A stretch of 34,359 nt of DNA from Actinomycetota bacterium. Its GTDB lineage: Bacteria > Actinomycetota > CADDZG01 > JAHWKV01. Below the pieces are notes generated by a model. It searched no databases and was not told where the DNA came from. It was given only the letters and a program-made list of their open reading frames with translations. The translations under genes were made by a program, and so were the position numbers. The DNA is taken from the NCBI GenBank assembly GCA_035759705.1, contig DASTUJ010000098.1, forward strand, positions 1-34,359, in the 5' to 3' direction. Of the stretch, positions 14,806 to 22,402 are shown in pieces (the first letter of the stretch is position 1; each line of letters begins with the position of its first letter).

Positions 14806-16460
14806 GCGACCCGGACGCGATAGTCATCGGCGCCGGGCCGAACGGCCTGGTGGCCGCCAACTACCTGGCGGACGAAGGGTGGGACGTGCTGGTCCTGGAG
14901 GCGCAGGCGACCCCTGGAGGGGCGGTCAAGAGCGGCCCCCTGACCGGCAACCCGGCGTTCGTCCACGACCTGTTCAGCGCCTTCTACCCGTTCGCGGTCG
15001 CCTCCCCGGCGATAACCGCCCTGCGACTCGAGGAGCACGGACTCAGGTGGCGGTGCGCCCCGCTGGCGGTCGCCCACCCGATGCTCGACGGCCGGTGCGC
15101 CGTTCTGTCGGACAAGCTGGAGGAGACGGTCGCGTCGCTGGAGTCGTTCGCCGAAGGAGACGGCGAGGCCTGGCGTGGGATGTACCGGGTGTGGGAGGAG
15201 GTGGGCGAGGACCTGGTCCGGATACTGCTCGGCTCGTTCCCCCCGGCCGCCGCCGCCGCCCGCCTGGCCGCCAGGCTCGGGCCCTCCCGGCTGCTCCGCC
15301 AGACCCGCTTCTGGACCCTCCCCATCCGCCGGATGTGCGAGGAGAGCTTCAAGTCGCAGGAGGCAGGCCTGCTTCTGGCAGGCAACGCGCTGCACGCCGA
15401 CATCCCACCGGAGGTGCCGGGAAGCGGCTTCCTGGGGCTGCTGTTGTGCTCCCTGGGCCAGCAGTTCAACTTCCCGGTGCCCGAAGGCGGCGCCGGAAAC
15501 CTCTCCGGGTCGATGGTTCGCCGGCTGGAGGCCCGCGGGGGCCGGGTGGTCTGCAACGCCCGGGCCCACCGGGTCGACATCCGCAAGGGCCGCGCGGTCG
15601 GCGTCACCACCGCCGACGGGACCCGCCACCGCGCCCGCCGGGCGGTCCTGGCCGACGTCGCGGCACCGGCGCTGTACCTCAGCCTGGTCGGCGAGTCGCA
15701 CCTGCCGGCCCAACTGCTGGACGACCTGCACCACTTCCAGTTCGACAATGGGACGGTGAAGGTCGACTGGGCGCTGGACGGACCGATCCCGTGGCGCGCC
15801 GAGCAGGCGAAAAGGGCCGGAACCGTCCACGTCGCCGACGGCATGGACCACCTGACCGAGTCGTCCGCTCAGCTGGCGATGGGCAAGATCCCGGGGCAGC
15901 CATACCTGGTGCTCGGGCAGATGAACGTCGCCGACCCAACCCGGTCGCCCAAGGGCACCGAGACGGTGTGGGCGTACACCCACGTCCCGCAGCAGATCCG
16001 GGGCGACTGCGGAGGCGACATCACCGGAAAGTGGGACGACAACGAAACCCAGCAGTACCTGGAGCGAGTCGAGAACGAGGTGGAGAAACACGCCCCGGGC
16101 TTCCGGGACCGGATAACCGGCACCTTCGTGAGGACCCCTCCGATGTTCGAGCAGGCGAACGAGAACCTGGTCAACGGCGCCCTCGGCGGCGGCACCGCCC
16201 AGCTTCACCAGCAGGTGGTCTTCCGGCCGACGCCCGGCATGGCGGGGGCGCGGACACCGGTCAAGGGGCTGTACCTGGCCTCGGCGTCGGCCCACCCGGG
16301 AGGCGGGGTCCACGGCGCCCCCGGAGCCAACGCGGCAAAAACCGCCCTGCGGGATCACATGGTGAAGAGGCTGGCGCCCTACGGAGCGGCCGGGGTCGGC
16401 GGGGCGGCGGTCAGCCGGCTTTGGCTGCGGACTCGGGGCCCGGGGCGGTCTCCCGGATAA
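14802..16460 (+). CDS. FAD-dependent oxidoreductase, phytoene desaturase (CrtI)/PYROXD2-like
   Basis: A 552-residue flavoprotein. Residues 5-30 are the ADP-binding Rossmann motif (IVIGAGPNGLVAANYLADEG, then VLVLEA), and HPGGGVHGAPGANAAKTAL near the C-terminus is the closing FAD-binding stretch of the CrtI-type family. Members desaturate, isomerise or oxidise lipophilic substrates such as carotenoids and quinone-like compounds; no phytoene synthase or other carotenoid gene is present, so the substrate is open. No membrane segment is obvious. The start is GTG at 14802, overlapping the previous stop. The last 16 codons run antisense to the end of the SRPBCC gene (50-base convergent overlap), and this Arg/Gly-rich tail is probably not part of the fold. 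Confidence 0.85.
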   Translation: MSDPDAIVIGAGPNGLVAANYLADEGWDVLVLEAQATPGGAVKSGPLTGNPAFVHDLFSAFYPFAVASPAITALRLEEHGLRWRCAPLAVAHPMLDGRCAVLSDKLEETVASLESFAEGDGEAWRGMYRVWEEVGEDLVRILLGSFPPAAAAARLAARLGPSRLLRQTRFWTLPIRRMCEESFKSQEAGLLLAGNALHADIPPEVPGSGFLGLLLCSLGQQFNFPVPEGGAGNLSGSMVRRLEARGGRVVCNARAHRVDIRKGRAVGVTTADGTRHRARRAVLADVAAPALYLSLVGESHLPAQLLDDLHHFQFDNGTVKVDWALDGPIPWRAEQAKRAGTVHVADGMDHLTESSAQLAMGKIPGQPYLVLGQMNVADPTRSPKGTETVWAYTHVPQQIRGDCGGDITGKWDDNETQQYLERVENEVEKHAPGFRDRITGTFVRTPPMFEQANENLVNGALGGGTAQLHQQVVFRPTPGMAGARTPVKGLYLASASAHPGGGVHGAPGANAAKTALRDHMVKRLAPYGAAGVGGAAVSRLWLRTRGPGRSPG

Positions 16461-16884
16461 GCTTCTCCAGGCACTGCAGCGACTTTTTGTTTCGCAGGTA
16501 CAGCGCCGGGTCCAGCAGCTTTTTGACCCTGGTCATCTTGGTGCCGGGGGCCGGCGCCTCCCGGATGGTGAACAGCGTGGTCCCCTCGGTCGCACCCCGC
16601 TCCAGCAGCATGCGGATCCGGACGATCCCGAGCGGCCTCAGGTAGGCCTGCAGCACCAGGCTCATCGGCGGGTTCATGGTGACCATCTCGGTCTTGTCCT
16701 TCACCGTCAGCTCGCCGCCGGCGCCGCTGGTGTGGTGGAAGGCCGACCCGGGGCGGGGCCAGTCCGGGTCGATGCCGCGTATGCGCTTCGCTCCCACGAC
16801 CCACTTGGGGAACGAGTAGGGGTCGATCAGGACCCCGAAGACCTGCTCCGGGCTCGCGGGGAGCTCAATTCGGTTGCGTGACAT
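16411..16884 (-). CDS. SRPBCC (START-like) domain protein
   Basis: A 157-residue soluble protein. The beginning RIELPASPEQVFGVLIDPYSF, then PKWVVGAKRIRG, is the first strand and helix of the SRPBCC hydrophobic-pocket fold, and the C-terminal helix carries KKLLDPALYLRNKKSLQCL. Members bind lipids, polyketides or hormones, or act as cyclases. It overlaps the end of the upstream SDR gene by 20 bases and is therefore translated with it, suggesting the pair handles one hydrophobic substrate. Its 3' end is antisense to the FAD oxidoreductase gene. The ligand cannot be read from the sequence. Confidence 0.82.
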   Translation of the reverse strand: MSRNRIELPASPEQVFGVLIDPYSFPKWVVGAKRIRGIDPDWPRPGSAFHHTSGAGGELTVKDKTEMVTMNPPMSLVLQAYLRPLGIVRIRMLLERGATEGTTLFTIREAPAPGTKMTRVKKLLDPALYLRNKKSLQCLEKLIRETAPGPESAAKAG

Positions 16885-17800
16885 GCATCTCCCCCTCTTT
16901 GGCGACCCGGAAGCCGAAGATTGCGAGCCGGCGGGTCTTCACTCCCTCGGTCGACCGGCGCACCGGAGCGAACAGGTTGCCCGGGTCGACCGGTACCCGG
17001 GCCCGGCTGAACAGGGCACGGGGGAAGGCAACCGCCATCACCCGCTCGTAGATGCCCGGCGAGACGTGGTGGCTAAGAAGCTGCAGGCGGCCGGCCTTGC
17101 CGACCCTTCGCTCCCTTCGGGGGTTCCGGATGCTCTTCAGGACAACCTTAGCCACGGCGTCGGGCGACTGGAGCGGGTACAGCGGCCGGACGAACCGGCC
17201 GGAGTAGTTGGCGCACTGCCGGTAGAGGGCGGTGTTCACGCCTCCGGGCAGCACGTTGCAGACCTCGATGCCCTTGGTGCGCCGCAGCTCGGTTCGCAGA
17301 ACCTCCGAAAAGCCCTGGATCGCAAACTTGCTGGTCACGTACGGCGCCATGTCCGGCCCGGTCAGCTTCCCGAGGATCGACGAGACGTTCACCAGGATCC
17401 CCGAGCCCTGCTTGCGAAACTGAGCCAGTGCCGCCCGGGCGCCGTTGACGAAGCCGAAAAGGTTGACGTCGATGACCCTGCGGAAGGACTCGGCCGGGGT
17501 CTGCTCGAAGCTGCCGAAGCTCATGACGGCGGCGTTGTTGACCCAGACGTCCATGCGGCCGAACCGGTCGACGGCCGCATCCACCAGGCGGGGCGCGGTG
17601 GCCGGGTCGGAGACGTCGCACGGGACGGTCACCAGGCGGTCGGGCGTGCCGGCCAGCTGCTCCAGATCGGATAGCCCCTCGACCCCTCGGGCCGCCGCGA
17701 CGACCGAGGCGCCGGCATCCAGCAGGGCGAGGGCTGTCTCCCTGCCGATCCCGCTGGTGGCGCCGGTCACTACGGCCACCGTCTGCGAATTGATTTCCAA
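16865..17800 (-). CDS. Short-chain dehydrogenase/reductase
   Basis: A 311-residue NAD(P)-dependent oxidoreductase of the classical SDR family. It shows the cofactor motif TGATSGIG (12-19), NNAA (88-91), catalytic Ser140/141 in VNVSSILG, and Tyr154/Lys158 in YVTSK. After the usual 250-residue core it has an extra 60-residue tail rich in Arg, with a possible membrane-contacting stretch (YERVMAVAFPRALF), similar to SDRs acting on lipid substrates. The start is TTG at 17800, chosen because GGGAG lies 7 bases upstream and the Rossmann strand begins six residues later. It is followed by the SRPBCC gene with overlapping ends. An operator-like palindrome sits in its promoter. Confidence 0.9.
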   Translation of the reverse strand: MEINSQTVAVVTGATSGIGRETALALLDAGASVVAAARGVEGLSDLEQLAGTPDRLVTVPCDVSDPATAPRLVDAAVDRFGRMDVWVNNAAVMSFGSFEQTPAESFRRVIDVNLFGFVNGARAALAQFRKQGSGILVNVSSILGKLTGPDMAPYVTSKFAIQGFSEVLRTELRRTKGIEVCNVLPGGVNTALYRQCANYSGRFVRPLYPLQSPDAVAKVVLKSIRNPRRERRVGKAGRLQLLSHHVSPGIYERVMAVAFPRALFSRARVPVDPGNLFAPVRRSTEGVKTRRLAIFGFRVAKEGEMHVTQPN

Positions 17801-17844
17801 AAGTTTCTCCCGATGTACCCGCGCTCTGTGCGCGCCTCGGCACC

Positions 17845-17871
17845 TAGTTACCCCGGCAGCCGGGAGGTCAA
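17845..17871 (-). promoter_or_regulatory. Candidate SDR promoter with a palindrome in its spacer
   Basis: On the minus strand TTGACC (17871-17866) serves as -35 and TAACTA or AACTAG (17850-17844) as -10, 15-16 bases apart. The spacer holds CCCGGC-A-GCCGGG (17852-17864), a perfect 6-base inverted repeat, exactly where a TetR-type repressor would bind. The same palindrome is just behind the end of the molybdoenzyme operon, so a 3' hairpin for that transcript is the alternative. Confidence 0.4.
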
Positions 17872-17881
17872 CCGGAGATGC

Positions 17882-18304
17882 CTACTCCTCAGTGCCGACC
17901 GCGTAGACCCCGTCGGCACGTTCCTCCAGCCGGATCTTCGGCAGCGGCCGGGGCGGCGGCCCGGCGACGACCTCCCCGGTGCGCTCGTTGAAGATGCCCT
18001 TGTGGCAGGGGCACTCCAGCACTCCCTCTTCCCGGCGCCAGAGGACGGCGCAGGACAGGTGGGTGCAAACCGACGAGAACGCCACCAGCTCCCCGTCGTT
18101 CAACCGCATGGCGATCACGGGGTCGTCATCGCCCGGGTAGGAGAAGGTCACCATCTTTCCCTTGCCCACCGAGCCGGCCACCAGCTTTGCGGGACCGGCG
18201 CCGGCGCCGTGGCGGCGGAAGACGCCCGATGCCAGCCCTGCGGTCCCGATCAGAAGCCCGCCCGATGCGATCACCAGCATCCGCAGGTAGTCCCGCCGGG
18301 ACAT
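17882..18304 (-). CDS. Tat-exported Rieske [2Fe-2S] protein of cytochrome bc type
   Basis: A 140-residue protein with a twin-arginine start (SRRDYLRMLVIASGG) and one hydrophobic segment to about residue 28, probably uncleaved as a membrane anchor. The Rieske boxes are CTHLSC (80-85) and CPCHKG (98-103): ligands Cys80, His82, Cys98 and His101, with Cys85 and Cys100 as the disulfide found in high-potential quinol-oxidising Rieske proteins. AGGGAGG precedes the ATG at 18304. It is the last gene of the cytochrome b/NarB-like operon, 53 bases after the ferredoxin gene. The Tat signal places its cluster outside the membrane, whereas the catalytic subunit has no export signal. It is quite different from the soluble Rieske protein at 9108. 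Confidence 0.9.
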   Translation of the reverse strand: MSRRDYLRMLVIASGGLLIGTAGLASGVFRRHGAGAGPAKLVAGSVGKGKMVTFSYPGDDDPVIAMRLNDGELVAFSSVCTHLSCAVLWRREEGVLECPCHKGIFNERTGEVVAGPPPRPLPKIRLEERADGVYAVGTEE

Positions 18305-18357
18305 GAGCCCTCCCTCCTTGAGTCGCTTCTCCCGGCTCTCCGGGGGCCGGGTGGCGG

Positions 18358-18957
18358 TCACACCTTCTCCTCGGAAAGAAACTCGTTCCACACGCTGTAG
18401 CCCCCGGGGATCACGTCCTCGCCCCCGGCCGGCGCCACCAGCGCGTTGCCGGTGACCACGCTCTGGTTGCCGAAGTCGAAGACGTCGATCGCCTTGGCCG
18501 ACGGGCGCTTCGCGACCAGCTCGTCGTAGGTGCCGTAGAACAGGGCATCGGTCGGGCAGACCGAAGCGCACATCGGCAGCAGTCCCTGCGAGCTGCGGTC
18601 GTAGCAGAGGTCGCACTTGTACTGGAGCATCTCGGGGATGTCGAGCTTGGGGACCCCGAACGGGCAGGCGTGGACACAGTTGCCGCAGCCGATGCACAGC
18701 TCGGGCGAAGCGGTCCCCACCACCCCGTCGGTGCCGACCGGGATCGCGTCGACCGGGCAGACCTGGGCGCAGGGGGCGACCGGGTCCGAACAGTGCATGC
18801 AGACGGTGGGCATGGCGGCGGCCGAGTTGCCCATGTCGACGTAGTCGAGGTGGATCATCGAGCGGCCTTTGTGGGAGTCGCACTCCCGGCACGCCGCGAC
18901 ACACGCCTGGCACCCGATACACCGGCCCGGGTCGATGAACAGCGCTTTTTTCCTCAT
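18358..18957 (-). CDS. Four-[4Fe-4S] ferredoxin subunit (DmsB/NrfC-like)
   Basis: A 199-residue electron-transfer subunit with no export signal. Four cysteine groups are visible: CIGCQACVAAC (13-23), CMHCSDPVAPCAQVC (from 53), CIGCGNCVHAC (from about 88) and CDLCYDRSSQGLLPMCASVC (from about 116). This is the four-cluster pattern of DmsB, NrfC and formate dehydrogenase beta subunits. It would pass electrons between the membrane cytochrome and the molybdenum subunit. The start ATG at 18957 overlaps the TGA of the catalytic gene as ATGA. About 55 C-terminal residues beyond the last cluster (SAKAIDVFDFGN and onward) have no recognisable motif. Confidence 0.92.
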   Translation of the reverse strand: MRKKALFIDPGRCIGCQACVAACRECDSHKGRSMIHLDYVDMGNSAAAMPTVCMHCSDPVAPCAQVCPVDAIPVGTDGVVGTASPELCIGCGNCVHACPFGVPKLDIPEMLQYKCDLCYDRSSQGLLPMCASVCPTDALFYGTYDELVAKRPSAKAIDVFDFGNQSVVTGNALVAPAGGEDVIPGGYSVWNEFLSEEKV

Positions 18958-21227
18958 CCTCGGCCGGTTCCCCTTCCCTGCGGCGCCGACGGCTGCCGCT
19001 TGTCGAATGCTCCGACCTCCTCGTAGACCTGGCCGCCCGGCGGGACCGGGGGCGCCGGGGGGATGTCGATCTCGGTCCCCATCTCGATCCGGCACGAGCA
19101 CACCTTGAACTCGGGGATTTTCGACGTCGGGTCCAGGGCGTCGACGGTCATCAGGTTGGCCGCCACCCGGCCCGCCCAGTGGTAGGGGATGAAGACGGTG
19201 TCCGGGCGGATGGTCGACACCACCAGGGCCGGGTAGGTCGCCGACCCCCGGCGGGTGCTGACCTTCACCGGGTCCCCGTTGACGTAACCCAGGCTCGGGT
19301 GGACCTCCACCCACGGGCGGGGCGTCTGCTGGACGAGGGCGTCGATCCTGCGGGTCTGGTTGCCCGACAGGTAGTGGGCGACGGTGCGTCCGGTGGTCAG
19401 CTTCAGCGGGTACTTGGAGTCGACCTCCTCCGCCGGCGGGCGCCACTCGACGGCGTGGAATCGGGCCAGGCCGTCCGGGTGGTGGAAGCGCTCCTCGAAG
19501 AGGCGAGGCGTGCCCGGGTGGTCCTCGGAGGGGCATGGCCAGAAGATCCCGCCGGTCTCCTCGATCCGCTCGTAGGTCATGCCCGAGTAGTCGGCCTGGC
19601 CGCCCTTGGAGGCGATCCGCAGCTCCTCGAAGATCTCCCGGGAGCTTTCGAACCCGAACTTGTCGGCGTGGCGGCCCAGGCGCCGCGCGATCTCGCAGAC
19701 GATCCACCAGTCCGGCCTGGCGTCGCCTGGAGGGTCGGAGGCCTTGTTGTACTTGACCACCCGGCCCTCGGCGTTGGTCGAGATGCCCTCGTCCTCGGCC
19801 CACGAGGTGCCGGGGAGCACGACGTCGGCCCGGTCGCAGGTCTCGGAGAGGAAGAAGTCGATCTGGCAGTGGAACTCCAGGCTGTCGAAGCCCCCGGCGA
19901 TGCGGCCGGCGGACGGCATCGACACGATCGGGTTGTTGCAGATGCCGAGCCACCCCTTGATCTCGCCGGCTTCGGCCTGGTGAACCATCTCGACCGCCGA
20001 AGTGCCGGCCCGGGGAAGCTCGTCGTCGGTGATCCCCCACACCTTGCAGATGTGCTCCCGGGCGGCCGGGTCCTCGATCATCCGCTGGCCGGGAAGCTGG
20101 TCCGACTTCTGGCCGTGCTCCCGCCCGCCCTGGCCGTTGCCCTGGCCGGTGATCGTGCCGTAGCCCTTGCCGGGGGCCCCGAACTGGCCGGTGGCCAGGC
20201 ACAGGTTGATGACGGTCAGGCAGTTGTCGACGCCCTGGATGTGGTGCTCGATCCCCCGGGCGTGGAAGGCCATCGCCTTGTTCGCTCGTCCCCAGGTGAG
20301 GCCGACCTTCTCGATGAGCGCCGGGTCCAGCCCGCAGATCTCGCCGGTCTTCTCCGGGGTGTAGAAGGGAAGCCCGGCCTTGACCGCGTCCCAGCCCGTG
20401 GTCCGGGAGCGGATGAACTCGGTGTCGACCAGGCCCTCCCGTGCGATCACGTGCAGCACGCCGTTCAGGAACGCGGCGTCGGTGCCCGGCCGGACCGGGA
20501 CGTGGATGTCGGCGGTGCGGGCGATCGGGGTCTCCCGGGGGTCGACGGTGATCAGCTTGGCTCCTGAGTCGCGGGCCCCCCAGAAGTACTGGGTGGCGAC
20601 CGGGAAGCACTCCCCCACGTTGGCGCCGAGCAGCATGATGACGTCGGCCTCCAGCATGTCGGACCACGGGTTGGCCGCCCGGTCGACGCCGAATGCCTTC
20701 TTGTTGGCGGCGGCGGCCGAGACCATGCAGAGGCGCCCGTTGTAGTCGACGTGTTTGGTCGCCAGCGCCACCCGGGCGAACTTGCCCATCAGGTAGCACT
20801 TCTCGGTGGCCAGGCTGGAGCCGGAGTAGACGGCGAAAGCGTCGTTGCCGTAGGTCTTCTGGATCCGGCGGATTTCGCTGACCACCCGGTCCAGGGCCTC
20901 GTCCCAGGTGACCTCCCGAAGCGGGTCGCCCCGGCGGTCCCGCATCAGGGGCTTGGTCAGCCGGTCCCGGTGGTTGACCTGCTGGTAGGCCGTCACCCCT
21001 TTGGGGCAGAGCTTCAGCTTGTTGATGTCGTGGTTGCGAGGCTCGACGCCGAAAACCTTGCCGTCGGAGGAGACCCTGAGGTACATGCCGCACTGCACGC
21101 CGCAGTAGCAGCAGTGGGTGGCAACCATCGTCTCGCCCCGCTCCGCCGAGACGTAGTTGCCGGGGCGGTTTTTCTCCTTGCGGAAGGCGGCGACCCCGGG
21201 GGCAAGGATCTGCAGTTGTTTTCTCAT
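18954..21227 (-). CDS. NarB/NasA-like molybdopterin oxidoreductase, catalytic subunit
   Basis: A 757-residue bis-MGD enzyme, most likely a nitrate reductase. An N-terminal [4Fe-4S] site is formed by Cys39, Cys42, Cys46 and Cys74 (CCYCGVQCG, then LKLCPKG). Cys167 in GRLCMVSAA lines up with the molybdenum ligand region of NapA/NarB and with the selenocysteine of FdhF. MGD-binding stretches include IMLLGANVGEC and ITVDPRETPIARTADIH. The C-terminal domain has TTGRTVAHYLSGNQTRR and, near the end, DPTSKIPEFKVCSCRIE, close to the assimilatory NarB/NasA pattern. No Tat or Sec signal, so cytoplasmic. A formate dehydrogenase-like activity is the alternative, but narK and the NarB-like C-terminus favour nitrate. 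The ATG at 21227 shares one base with the cytochrome gene's stop (TGATG); an ATGA overlap joins it to the ferredoxin gene. Confidence 0.88.
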   Translation of the reverse strand: MRKQLQILAPGVAAFRKEKNRPGNYVSAERGETMVATHCCYCGVQCGMYLRVSSDGKVFGVEPRNHDINKLKLCPKGVTAYQQVNHRDRLTKPLMRDRRGDPLREVTWDEALDRVVSEIRRIQKTYGNDAFAVYSGSSLATEKCYLMGKFARVALATKHVDYNGRLCMVSAAAANKKAFGVDRAANPWSDMLEADVIMLLGANVGECFPVATQYFWGARDSGAKLITVDPRETPIARTADIHVPVRPGTDAAFLNGVLHVIAREGLVDTEFIRSRTTGWDAVKAGLPFYTPEKTGEICGLDPALIEKVGLTWGRANKAMAFHARGIEHHIQGVDNCLTVINLCLATGQFGAPGKGYGTITGQGNGQGGREHGQKSDQLPGQRMIEDPAAREHICKVWGITDDELPRAGTSAVEMVHQAEAGEIKGWLGICNNPIVSMPSAGRIAGGFDSLEFHCQIDFFLSETCDRADVVLPGTSWAEDEGISTNAEGRVVKYNKASDPPGDARPDWWIVCEIARRLGRHADKFGFESSREIFEELRIASKGGQADYSGMTYERIEETGGIFWPCPSEDHPGTPRLFEERFHHPDGLARFHAVEWRPPAEEVDSKYPLKLTTGRTVAHYLSGNQTRRIDALVQQTPRPWVEVHPSLGYVNGDPVKVSTRRGSATYPALVVSTIRPDTVFIPYHWAGRVAANLMTVDALDPTSKIPEFKVCSCRIEMGTEIDIPPAPPVPPGGQVYEEVGAFDKRQPSAPQGRGTGRG

Positions 21228-22291
21228 CAGAACCCCGCCTTTACCCGGTCTCTGTACTGGGCGCCCCGGGCGATGCGCTTGCACGCCGGGCAGGTTTCGA
21301 CCCAGCCGGCGTAGTCCAGGCCGAGCTCGTTCATGGTCCTCTGGAGGTCGCTCACGAACACGGCGCCCTCGATCCCGGCCCCGCACTCCCGGCATGCGAG
21401 CGCTCCGCCCGAGGCCAGCGACGCCTGCTTGTGCAGGTGGACGCCGATCATCGCCGGGCGCTGGATCGTGTGAAAGAACTTGCCGAACGGGATCCAGACC
21501 AGCGTAAGGACCACGGTGCACATGTGGATGAACGCCAGCGGCTGGTAGGCGAACCCGTCCATCAGCGCGCTGGAAACCGTCAGGAGCAGCCCGGTGACCG
21601 AGATGGCGATCAAAGCCAGCAACGGCAGCAGGTCCCGGCCGAACCGGGTGAGGTTGTTTCCCCGCTCGGTCCAGCGTTTGTGGAGGAACCAGGCCCCGCC
21701 TCCGATGACCAGCACGGCGGAGAAGTTCAGCCCGTGGAACATCATCCAGCCAACGATGCCCAGAGCATCGATCTTGATCGTGCGGACGCCGTTCATGTAG
21801 ATCCAGTAGAGGCTTTCGGTGCCCGCCACCGCCCGGAAGTGGATGAAGCCGAAGGTCAGCGGAAAGGTGATCAGCGTCGCCGATATCACTCCCCAGAACA
21901 GGCCCTGGTGGGCCAGCCAGCGGGCGGTGCTACGTTCGGCGATGAACCGCTGCAGCAGAAGGGTCGACACCACAGTTTTGGGCACCTCGGACTTCGGCAG
22001 GTCGGGGCCGGGCTTGAGAATCGCCTTCCACCCCCGCAGCAGGTAGCGCCGGGCGGCCGGGCTCTGCGCCCAAAGAACCGTGCGGTAGGCGACGCCGAAC
22101 CCCAGGAAGATGGTGCCGATCGCATAGCCGAGCAGGGCGACGTCGAAGTTGTCCAGGTTGCGGCTGCCGGCCAGAATCGCAACCGTCAGAATCAGCGCGG
22201 CGGCGGCTCCCGCGGTCAGGGCACCCCGGTTCCGGGACGGCGCAACCGGGAAGGAGGGGGACGCGGGACGGGAGATCGGGTGGTCGCTCAC
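21227..22291 (-). CDS. Membrane cytochrome b subunit with a C-terminal four-cysteine domain
   Basis: A 354-residue integral protein with about six membrane segments (25-42, 48-70, 128-150, 176-200, 221-242, 250-271). His128, His186, His256 and His274 lie at or near the ends of helices 3, 4 and 6, as expected for two b-type hemes in NarI/DsrM-like quinol oxidoreductase anchors. After the last helix comes a cytoplasmic domain with Cys300-Cys303 (CRECG) and Cys334-Cys337 (CPACK), a CxxC pair of pairs able to hold zinc or an iron-sulfur cluster. The start is GTG at 22291. It opens the operon and would exchange electrons between the quinone pool and the ferredoxin and Rieske subunits. Exact family uncertain. 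Confidence 0.78.
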   Translation of the reverse strand: MSDHPISRPASPSFPVAPSRNRGALTAGAAAALILTVAILAGSRNLDNFDVALLGYAIGTIFLGFGVAYRTVLWAQSPAARRYLLRGWKAILKPGPDLPKSEVPKTVVSTLLLQRFIAERSTARWLAHQGLFWGVISATLITFPLTFGFIHFRAVAGTESLYWIYMNGVRTIKIDALGIVGWMMFHGLNFSAVLVIGGGAWFLHKRWTERGNNLTRFGRDLLPLLALIAISVTGLLLTVSSALMDGFAYQPLAFIHMCTVVLTLVWIPFGKFFHTIQRPAMIGVHLHKQASLASGGALACRECGAGIEGAVFVSDLQRTMNELGLDYAGWVETCPACKRIARGAQYRDRVKAGF

Positions 22292-22382
22292 CCGATCAAG
22301 AGTCCCAGCGGGACATTACGTCGATGTTTCTTCTCAGTTCCCTTCAGGTAAAGTCGCCGTTTTCGCCCAAACGGGTCCCCCG

Positions 22383-22399
22383 CGGAGGGTTACCCTCCG
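22383..22399. promoter_or_regulatory. Perfect palindrome covering the mobA ribosome-binding site
   Basis: CGGAGGG-TTA-CCCTCCG is a perfect 7-base inverted repeat ending three bases before the mobA ATG. Its left arm contains the only Shine-Dalgarno-like sequence (GGAGGG). It could be a repressor operator in the divergent mobA/cytochrome b region, or an mRNA hairpin that hides the ribosome site. Confidence 0.55.
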
Positions 22400-22402
22400 A
22401 AC

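Noticed and set aside
14448-16358. Long antisense open frame across the FAD oxidoreductase
   Set aside because: Composition-driven shadow opposite a gene with clear FAD motifs.
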